Assembly: GCF_017355935.1 (NCBI RefSeq)
Contig: NZ_JAFIQT010000005.1
Coordinates: 186,001-250,000 of the forward strand
Source: Telluribacter humicola
GTDB taxonomy: Bacteria > Bacteroidota > Bacteroidia > Cytophagales > Spirosomataceae
Length of the DNA: 64,000 nucleotides
Direction of reading: 5' to 3'
The position numbers and the translations under genes are program-made. Of the stretch, positions 59,001-64,000 are shown one piece after another. Below the pieces are notes generated by a model, which worked only from the letters and a program-made list of their open reading frames with translations, searched no databases and was not told the origin of the DNA. Position 1 is the first letter of the stretch, and every line of letters begins with the position of its first letter.

Positions 59001-59597
59001 CCGGGACTGGAAAACCTACCGATCATCATCTTTACAGGTCGCATCCTATCCCATATTGAAGAGAAAAAGATGAAGCAGTATGCTGATTCTATTGTAATCA
59101 AGACCGCTCATTCCTACCAGCGTATTCTGGATGAGGTATCACTATTCCTGCACCTGGTAGAGGAAAACAGTAAAGAAACAAAATCTACCCGATACAAACG
59201 GATGGGTGAGTTTGGAGAAGTACTCAAAGGAAAAACCATCCTGGTAGTTGACGATGATGTACGTAACATTTTCTCCCTGTCCAAGTCTTTGGAAAACTAC
59301 GAGATGAATGTGATATCGGCCACCGATGGCAAGGATGCGCTGAAACAACTAGAAGATCATAAAAACATAGACTTGGTACTGATGGATATGATGATGCCCG
59401 AAATGGACGGCTACGAGTCGACCCGCCGGATACGGGGTATTCACAAGTACAAAAACCTTCCGGTTATTGCCATCACTGCCAAGGCTATGGCCGGCGACCG
59501 TGAAAAATGTATCGCGGCCGGAGCCTCCGACTATATCACCAAACCGGTAGATGTAGACCAGTTGATATCTTTGCTGCGTGTATGGCTGTACCAATAA
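56004..59597 (+). CDS. CHASE3-HAMP-GAF hybrid histidine kinase with three receivers
   Basis: A 1,197-residue membrane kinase. Two membrane helices (about 8-30 and 178-196) bracket a CHASE3-type periplasmic domain (VNQTNAIIKELDSILLATKDGESGQ; GYLLTHDKRYLDPY). A HAMP region (about 197-260), a GAF domain (about 290-430), a coiled coil (about 430-520), HisKA (LANMSHELRTPLN, His 535) and an ATPase lobe (NLVSNALKFTKKG, GTGLGLSISREL) follow. Then come three receivers: about 800-920 (GILLDVQLPVKSGW), about 930-1050 (CVILDMGQAP) and about 1075-1195 (VLMDMMMPEMDGYE, Asp 1128). The middle one is the most divergent but keeps the Asp. The next gene starts within 12 bases. Confidence 0.93.
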   Translation: MNPFKRNLLVGYSISLLLLAVSSVASYISIRNLLYSSELVNQTNAIIKELDSILLATKDGESGQRGYLLTHDKRYLDPYNEARERALQSYRRVEALIADNEEQLKNATSLRYLVDKRFNVLQDVIFKYESTGQMPVEGLEEGRNAMVQLRSVIDQMATRERNLLLDRTEQLNKFSSSTPIFIVIASLLAFLVTLVSFYRVNADYEKRAQLQKELEDKDEEISKRLTIIEGVAEQISSGNYKVKVNDEGEDTLGGIATALNSMAASLDYSFSSLSDKEWLQTGIAALNERVIAEQDMRSLAKNSLDFITEYSSSQVGAFYIINSEGNLERISGYAHTLENRKPLRFGEGLAGQCAQSAKIMEVSDLSPEDYTLSLVAGEVKPKSVIAVPVLYNNKVKGVFELASLQGYSTTKKAFLDAVSFNLGIAINAAKNRERVQELLQETQAQAEELQAQHSELENINAELEAQAEKLQASEEELKVQQEELLQANQELEERSRLLEEKNELILERNFEIQAKAEELAQSTRYKSEFLANMSHELRTPLNSILLLSRLLSENHDSNLTTDQIEYANVIQTSGKGLLTLIDEILDLSKIEAGKMDLEFVDVRLHDLVDELDSLFSPIARDKSIEFNTTLDDQVPATMEIDRLRLVQILRNLVSNALKFTKKGSVHLSVTNVDNTILFKVKDTGIGIPKDKLKVIFEAFKQADGSTRRQYGGTGLGLSISRELARLLGGEIQVTSEVDQGSEFTLSLPLHKSKAGTRPEAATLIPEPLPTALVEEKVNLKPDRAENKYISSVIPSPIPDDRDTISRGDRVILIIEDDTAFARSLLDYTRSKGYKGVVSVRGDEGVELARQYLPIGILLDVQLPVKSGWEVMDELKSDLSTRPIPVHMMSSLQVKSQSLSKGAMDFIDKPVTFEKLSVMFSKIEEALSRHPKKVMIVEENAKHAQALSYFLQTFNVASEIKDTVREGITALNQEEVDCVILDMGQAPQQSYDILDEVKQSPGLENLPIIIFTGRILSHIEEKKMKQYADSIVIKTAHSYQRILDEVSLFLHLVEENSKETKSTRYKRMGEFGEVLKGKTILVVDDDVRNIFSLSKSLENYEMNVISATDGKDALKQLEDHKNIDLVLMDMMMPEMDGYESTRRIRGIHKYKNLPVIAITAKAMAGDREKCIAAGASDYITKPVDVDQLISLLRVWLYQ

Positions 59598-59608
59598 CTG
59601 ACGAACGC

Positions 59609-59983
59609 ATGACCCGAACCGGAAAACCCATATTGATCATAGATGATGATAACCGTAATATATTTGCTCTATCAGCAGTACTGAAGGCCAAGGGATATAC
59701 TACGATTTCGGCAGGTAGTATGAAGGAAGCCTTTGATATTTTGAGCTGGCATGAAAATATAGGAGTAATCCTGATAGATATGATGATGCCAGACATGGAT
59801 GGGTACGAAGCCATACCTCTGTTAAAAACTGACCAACGATACAAGGATATTCCAGTTATAGCGGTCACGGCTCAGGCCATGACCGGCGACCGGGAGAAAT
59901 GCCTGGCCGCTGGGGCTGATGGGTATCAGTCCAAGCCGGTAGATGTGGACCAGTTGATGGAGGTTTTAGCAACCTATCTTTAA
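59609..59983 (+). CDS. Stand-alone response regulator (receiver domain only)
   Basis: A 124-residue single receiver domain with no output: ILIIDDDNRNIFALSAVLKA, VILIDMMMPDMDGYE (Asp 57), VTAQAMTGDREKC and GYQSKPVDVDQL. It closely resembles the third receiver of the kinase just upstream (both share AMxGDREKCxAAGAxxYxxKPVDVDQL), suggesting duplication. I chose ATG 59609; an ATG at 59582 would overlap the kinase stop by 16 bases and add nine residues. A single receiver can act as a phosphate shuttle or sink. Confidence 0.9.
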   Translation: MTRTGKPILIIDDDNRNIFALSAVLKAKGYTTISAGSMKEAFDILSWHENIGVILIDMMMPDMDGYEAIPLLKTDQRYKDIPVIAVTAQAMTGDREKCLAAGADGYQSKPVDVDQLMEVLATYL

Positions 59984-59998
59984 CACGTACGCGTTTAA

Positions 59999-60811
59999 AT
60001 GATTAAAGAGGAGGAACTAGATCTACTGCTTAATGAGCTTTTTCAGAGATATGGGTATGATTTTACCAACTACGCAAAAGCTTCATTAAAAAGAAGGGTC
60101 AACCGGCTACTGACCATAGACCGTTTTACAAGCTTTGCCGAGCTATTTTACAGGATAAAAAATGATCCGGACTATCTGACGCATCTGGTTGAGGAACTTA
60201 CGGTGAACGTGACAGAAATGTTCCGGGATCCAGCTCTATTCAAAACCATACGCGAACAGGTACTGCCCGTACTGGCTACACATCCCTTCATTCGTATTTG
60301 GCATGCCGGATGCTCAACGGGAGAAGAGGTATATTCCATGGCCATACTGCTGGAAGAGGCTAACCTGTTGCACAAGTCTTTACTTTATGCCACGGATATC
60401 AATCCCTCAGTCATTGAGAATATTAAGAAGGGGCTGTTTCCCCTGAGTCAGATGAAGCAGTATTCGGAGAATTACATCCTGTCCGGCGGAAAGAAAGACT
60501 TTTCGTCGTACTACATGACCCGATACGAATGGGCCAAATTTGACGAACGGTTCCAATCCAGAATGATCGTAGCCACCCATAACCTAGTCTCTGACCGCTC
60601 ATTCAACGAGTTTCAGCTGATATTCTGCCGCAATGTACTGATCTATTTTGATAAAGAGTTACAGGATAAAGTACTTACCCTGTTCGACAACAGCCTGGAA
60701 CGACTGGGTTTTATAGTACTTGGCTCCAAGGAAAACCTACGCTTTTCAGAAATAGCGGGCAGTTACGCTCAGATGGAGAATAAAGAAAAAATATGGCGAA
60801 AAATGCGATAA
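59999..60811 (+). CDS. CheR-type protein-glutamate methyltransferase
   Basis: A 270-residue SAM-dependent methyltransferase of the CheR family. The N-terminal helical domain (about 1-75; YGYDFTNYAKASLKRRVNRL) is followed by the SAM domain with NVTEMFRDPALF, IRIWHAGCSTGEEVYSMAIL, ATDINPSVIENIKKG and IFCRNVLIYFDK. CheR methylates glutamates of chemoreceptors in classic chemotaxis. No receptor, CheA or CheW lies in the window, so this is an alternative signalling system. The stop overlaps the start of the CheB-like gene. Confidence 0.93.
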   Translation: MIKEEELDLLLNELFQRYGYDFTNYAKASLKRRVNRLLTIDRFTSFAELFYRIKNDPDYLTHLVEELTVNVTEMFRDPALFKTIREQVLPVLATHPFIRIWHAGCSTGEEVYSMAILLEEANLLHKSLLYATDINPSVIENIKKGLFPLSQMKQYSENYILSGGKKDFSSYYMTRYEWAKFDERFQSRMIVATHNLVSDRSFNEFQLIFCRNVLIYFDKELQDKVLTLFDNSLERLGFIVLGSKENLRFSEIAGSYAQMENKEKIWRKMR

Positions 60812-61386
60812 CGAAGTACCAGTACGTAGTGATAGGTGGGTCAGCCGGGAGCCTTGAAATAATCCTTAAACTGATCGAAAAGCTACCCGAACAGCCGAAG
60901 GCCACTTTTATACTAGTAGTACACCGGAAAAATGATAAGGATTCTATCCTGGAAAATCTTATTGCAAACCGAACACGCCTTAAGGTCAAAGAAGTAGAGG
61001 ACAAGGACCCTATACAGATCAATGCCATTTACATTGCGCCACCTGATTACCATTTGCTTATTGAAAGCGAAGAACTTTTCTCCCTTGACAGCTCTGAAAA
61101 AGTACATTATAGCCGACCCAGTATAGATGTAACTTTCGAATCGGTAGCTTACATGTTCGGGAACAGTGTGATTGGGATATTACTATCAGGGGCCAATGCA
61201 GATGGCGCGGCCGGACTTGCTCAAATCAAAAAATCAGGGGGCTATACTATAGTTCAAAATCCTTCCACAGCCGAAGTTGGCTTTATGCCTCAGCAAGCCA
61301 TCAACCTTATTGAAGTAAACAATATTGTCAATGCCGATGAACTTGCGGGTTTGTTAGAACAACTGCTTACCCCCCAACTCTCTTAG
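60793..61386 (+). CDS. CheB-type methylesterase domain protein, no receiver
   Basis: A 197-residue esterase with the CheB catalytic triad: GGSAGSLE (Ser 17), ILVVHRK (His 44) and GANADGAAGL (Asp 137). The N-terminal receiver domain of classic CheB is absent, so activity would not be set by its own phosphorylation. It would remove methyl groups placed by the adjacent CheR. The 19-base overlap with cheR shows tight co-translation. It is the last gene of the signalling run. Confidence 0.92.
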   Translation: MAKNAITKYQYVVIGGSAGSLEIILKLIEKLPEQPKATFILVVHRKNDKDSILENLIANRTRLKVKEVEDKDPIQINAIYIAPPDYHLLIESEELFSLDSSEKVHYSRPSIDVTFESVAYMFGNSVIGILLSGANADGAAGLAQIKKSGGYTIVQNPSTAEVGFMPQQAINLIEVNNIVNADELAGLLEQLLTPQLS

Positions 61387-61401
61387 AAAATATTCAAAAA
61401 A

Positions 61402-61857
61402 TTAGCTGATCAAACGTACATTCAGCGCATTAAGGCCTTTAGGACCTCTTTCTACTTCAAAGTTAACTTTGTCGTTTTCTTTGATAGTGTCCTGTAATTC
61501 ATTCTTATGTACGAAGATACTTTCCTGTGAAGCGTGATCTTTGATAAAGCCATAACCCTTGGTTACGTTGAAGAACGTAACAGTACCCTTTCGTACTAGT
61601 TCTGCCGGATCGATATCCTCCTGCCGGCTTACACCTATCTGAATTTCCTCCTGTTTTACTTCTTTCTTTCTTCTTGGATCGGGGGGAGTTGAAGTTAAAT
61701 TACCGTAGTCATCTACGTAGACAAACATGTCTTCAACATTTTGTCCCTTGCTCGCGGTTGCTTTGCGCTCTTCTTTCTTCTGTTCCTTATTCTGCCTTTT
61801 TTTCAGCTTCTTCTGCTCTTTTTCTTTTTTACCGAAGGTCTCCTGCGATCTACCCAT
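61402..61857 (-). CDS. Cold-shock-domain protein with Lys-rich N-terminal extension
   Basis: A 151-residue protein. The C-terminal 65 residues are a cold-shock domain (GTVTFFNVTKGYGFIKD and SIFVHKNEL; the RNA-binding FFN and YGFI aromatics are present). The N-terminal half is unlike canonical CspA: a highly basic segment (KKEKEQKKLKKRQNKEQKKE) followed by an acidic, Tyr-containing segment (VEDMFVYVDDYGNLTSTPP). Such tails may increase RNA or ribosome binding. A second, plain cold-shock gene lies 153 bases upstream on the same strand. Confidence 0.92.
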   Translation of the reverse strand: MGRSQETFGKKEKEQKKLKKRQNKEQKKEERKATASKGQNVEDMFVYVDDYGNLTSTPPDPRRKKEVKQEEIQIGVSRQEDIDPAELVRKGTVTFFNVTKGYGFIKDHASQESIFVHKNELQDTIKENDKVNFEVERGPKGLNALNVRLIS

Positions 61858-61957
61858 ATTTTACGTATCTCTTGGTTTTTGGTTGTTGTATAATTACTAA
61901 TTTGTTGTTGCTTTACTAGTAGCCCTGATTGACAGCTACATCATGTAAACAAATAAA

Positions 61958-61982
61958 AAAGCCTTACAGGAGGTAAGGCTTT
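61958..61982 (-). terminator. Intrinsic terminator of the cold-shock gene
   Basis: AAAGCCTTAC (61958-61967) and GTAAGGCTTT (61973-61982), a 10-bp stem with a 5-base loop, 28 bases past the small cold-shock gene stop; A-tract on the left gives the T-tail on the minus strand. Confidence 0.8.
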
Positions 61983-62010
61983 CCGTTGCTAACTTCTTAT
62001 ATCTTTAAGA

Positions 62011-62202
62011 CTAAGCAAGCTGAACATTGACTGCGTTTAGTCCTTTCTTTCCTTCTTTAAGATCGAAAGTAACATCGTCATTTTCTCTGACCTCATCTAC
62101 AAGTCCAGAAACGTGTACGAAGTACTCCTGACCTGATTTTTCGTCCTTGATAAACCCGAATCCCTTCTGGTCATTAAAGAACTTTACTGTTCCGTTATTC
62201 AT
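62011..62202 (-). CDS. CspA-type cold-shock protein
   Basis: A 63-residue single cold-shock domain: MNNGTVKFFNDQKGFGFIKD carries RNP1 and SGQEYFVHVSGLV carries RNP2, and NAVNVQLA closes the barrel. It binds single-stranded RNA and eases secondary structure at low temperature. A long AT-rich leader of about 180 bases lies upstream, as expected for cold-shock mRNAs whose leader senses temperature. A terminator follows. Confidence 0.95.
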   Translation of the reverse strand: MNNGTVKFFNDQKGFGFIKDEKSGQEYFVHVSGLVDEVRENDDVTFDLKEGKKGLNAVNVQLA

Positions 62203-62385
62203 GTTGTTGTTTGTTATATTCTGTAATACTACATCTAAGATACGACTTAGGTTCGTAACTTTATTACAAAATCAGATAAAAAAATTACAATGTGCCCTCA
62301 GGTGCTTTAAAGGCACAATTTAATATATAAATATTTTTCTGCGTATAAGCTTTAAGTACCAAATTTGGACCTTTATTTACCTGTA

Positions 62386-62949
62386 CTATATCCCCTGCTC
62401 CATGATATCATAGCATAACATATGGCAGATGGTCATGTGTGCATCTTCTACCCGGCCATAATGTTCCGAGTCCACTACTACTACCTCCTGAGCTATTTCA
62501 GCAAGTTTACCCTTTTTGCCCCCCACCAGGGCTACGGTTGTCAATCCGTTGTTATTGGCCCAGTCGATGGCCTTTACCAGATTGGGTGAGTTGCCACTCA
62601 CGCTCATGGTCAATACCAGGTCCTGAGGCTGCGCGTAATTCTGTAGTTGAGCCATGTACACATCTTCGTAGGAATAATCATTTCCGAGTGCAGTGATCCA
62701 GGCGGTGTTATCATTGAGCGACATACAGCGGAAGCGTTTCTTTAATGTATCCGATGCTCCCTTGCCCAGGTCAGTGATGAAATGAGACGCGTTAGCCGCA
62801 CTCCCTCCGTTTCCGAATACAAATACCTGCCGGTTTTGAGCCCAGGCTTCCTTCAGCAGTTCAGCGATGCGGCCTACCTGTTCTAAGGGAATGGATTCGA
62901 GCGTAGCCTTTTGCTGATCCAGATAAGTAGCGTAGTAGTTGGTTTTCAT
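62386..62949 (-). CDS. GmhA-like SIS-domain phosphosugar isomerase
   Basis: A 187-residue SIS-domain protein. VFVFGNGGSAANASHFITDL, near residues 41-60, is the phosphosugar-binding loop; LTMSVSGNSPNLVKAID is the second, and YGRVEDAHMTICHMLCYDIM is the C-terminal helix of GmhA-type enzymes, with a His in the place of the catalytic His. GmhA isomerises sedoheptulose 7-phosphate for ADP-heptose synthesis. The Asp in HFITDL stands where GmhA has Glu, so related sugar phosphates remain possible. It overlaps nothing: the gap to the upstream ROK kinase is eight bases, so the two form an operon. Confidence 0.85.
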   Translation of the reverse strand: MKTNYYATYLDQQKATLESIPLEQVGRIAELLKEAWAQNRQVFVFGNGGSAANASHFITDLGKGASDTLKKRFRCMSLNDNTAWITALGNDYSYEDVYMAQLQNYAQPQDLVLTMSVSGNSPNLVKAIDWANNNGLTTVALVGGKKGKLAEIAQEVVVVDSEHYGRVEDAHMTICHMLCYDIMEQGI

Positions 62950-62957
62950 GTAATAGA

Positions 62958-63860
62958 TTATGAATTAGTAAGTAAAAGAGCCCCCGTAGGTACAACATCT
63001 TCCCCTAACTGAGAAAGTGCAATAACGGGGACCGGATGCAAAGTCGAAACAACATAGGCAGGCAAAGCCAGCCGCACCGCATTAAGTAAGGGATCACCGA
63101 TCAGAGATACTCCTCCTCCGAGGATGATGATTTCAGGATGAAACAGGTGAACCACATGTGAAAGTCCGAAAGCCAGGTTATCAGCGTACTGCATGAGTAT
63201 ATCACGGGCAGCCGGATCATTATTTTTGAGAGCTTCACTGAGGTACCTGGCTTCATGGGAGGTAGCCTCACCGATGGCTTTTTTGAGATAAGATGTTTCC
63301 GGCAGCGAGGGGAGCTTTTCTCTGATTGTATTATTTAGCGCCCACCCTGAACATACCGATTCCAGGCTATCCCCCTGCTTGTTCATACGTACATGCCCTA
63401 CTTCAGCCTCACCCGGAAAGGCACTATGAAATAATCGGCCTTCATTAACCATGCCTCCTCCTACCCCACTGCCGAGTGTAATATAAAATACATGTCTGTA
63501 TTCCTTTCCTGCTCCGCAAAGAGCTTCACCGAGTGCCGCCGTATTGGCATCGTTCTCTACAATTACCCTGGCTCCTGTATTCTCCTCTAACCAATTCTTT
63601 AGACTAAATCCAGCCCATCCTACTATCTGGTGGGAAGTTGCGATTAGTCCGGTCTCACGGTTTACCGGTCCACCGAAACCCACTCCTATCGCTTCAGGCT
63701 GATTAGGTAAAGTACCTAGTATCTGCTCAATGCTTAACAGTATCCCTTTTGCCCCCTGACTTCTATCCACTATAAATCGGTACCGCTCTTCTATTGTCCC
63801 ATCCGCCTTGCCTATCACTACTTGTATTTTTGTTCCGCCGATTTCGATGCCAATGTTCAT
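62958..63860 (-). CDS. ROK-family sugar kinase
   Basis: A 300-residue ROK (repressor, ORF, kinase) protein without the DNA-binding N-terminus, hence a kinase. The start at 63860 begins directly with MNIGIEIGGTKIQVVIGKADG, the phosphate-binding strand; an ATG at 63917 adds 19 residues. VENDANTAALGEALCGAGK, FYITLGSGVGGGMV and GEAEVGHVRM (metal-ligand His region) are present. The zinc CxCGxxGC motif is reduced to a single Cys (ESVCSGW). Substrate choice cannot be read from the sequence; it forms an operon with the GmhA-like isomerase, so a phosphorylated ketose or aldose is likely. Confidence 0.88.
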   Translation of the reverse strand: MNIGIEIGGTKIQVVIGKADGTIEERYRFIVDRSQGAKGILLSIEQILGTLPNQPEAIGVGFGGPVNRETGLIATSHQIVGWAGFSLKNWLEENTGARVIVENDANTAALGEALCGAGKEYRHVFYITLGSGVGGGMVNEGRLFHSAFPGEAEVGHVRMNKQGDSLESVCSGWALNNTIREKLPSLPETSYLKKAIGEATSHEARYLSEALKNNDPAARDILMQYADNLAFGLSHVVHLFHPEIIILGGGVSLIGDPLLNAVRLALPAYVVSTLHPVPVIALSQLGEDVVPTGALLLTNS

Positions 63861-63961
63861 TCGGTGCAAATGGAATAGGTTGAGGTAACAGAGGTGTATT
63901 ATGAAATTAAAAAGCAAAGATGACTACATTTTACCTGTGCCTGGATCAATATCTTTAAGCA

Positions 63962-64000
63962 ATGGCACAAGTTTTTAGTGATATAATCAAAAGCCTGAAT
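63962..64000 (+). CDS. Start of an unidentified gene (partial)
   Basis: An ATG at 63962 opens a frame (MAQVFSDIIKSLN) that runs off the window edge with no stop. The divergent position to the ROK gene and a near -7 box (tatcttta at 63951-63958) support a real start. Thirteen residues are too few to name it. Confidence 0.45.
   Translation, partial: MAQVFSDIIKSLN

Overview
The window reads as chromosomal DNA of a Bacteroidota bacterium, most likely order Cytophagales (Spirosomaceae/Dyadobacter-like). Lineage markers are TonB-dependent receptors with a CarboxypepD-regulatory-like N-terminus, a one-protein hybrid two-component regulator with a beta-propeller sensor, tandem DUF4394 and SPW-repeat proteins, a type III pantothenate kinase, cold-shock proteins, few Shine-Dalgarno-like sites and some TAnnTTTG-type -7 boxes. 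No tRNA, rRNA, CRISPR array, prophage or intact insertion sequence was seen.

Layout. 1-6.6 kb: the 3' end of a SNF2 helicase, a secreted GH36 alpha-galactosidase, an HPP membrane protein and small unknowns, one of them an apparently inactivated DnaQ-like protein. 6.6-19.9 kb: a same-strand xylan-type degradation cluster. It starts with a Nudix-fold transcription regulator behind a perfect palindrome, then GH95, GH43, a secreted VOC protein, an alpha/beta esterase, four CE1-type esterase genes carrying five catalytic domains, and a GH10 xylanase. Two repeat elements lie inside it, and there is no SusC/SusD pair or transporter. 20-30.6 kb: a DUF4394 lipoprotein, NTF2-like and AraC genes, a broken ketopantoate reductase, a GNAT, an AhpD-like protein, a MarR gene overlapping an outer-membrane receptor gene, an SPW protein and an ion channel. 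30.9-37.3 kb: catalase, a conserved unknown, gamma-glutamylcyclotransferase, coaX and two unknowns. 37.5-49 kb: an orphan HTCS regulator, a soluble multi-PAS kinase, a TolB-like propeller, a SulP transporter and a DUF368 lipid-phosphate transporter.

49.1-54.1 kb is a metal-uptake-like module: a BNR propeller with a His-rich loop and CDCC/GCPHSGP motifs, a siderophore-type TonB receptor, and a divergent PchR-like AraC regulator with a palindrome in the shared promoter. 54.4-61.4 kb: a cobalamin-riboswitch-like leader with no B12 gene behind it, followed by a compact signalling operon (response regulator-kinase, CHASE3/GAF hybrid kinase with three receiver domains, stand-alone receiver, CheR, CheB) that has no CheA, CheW or MCP here. 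61.4-64 kb: two cold-shock-domain proteins, a GmhA-like isomerase with a ROK kinase, and the start of another gene.

Most gene ends carry strong hairpins, often usable in both directions. The observations I would follow first are the metal-module propeller, the orphan B12-like leader, the Nudix regulator with its palindrome, and the inactivated exonuclease-like protein.
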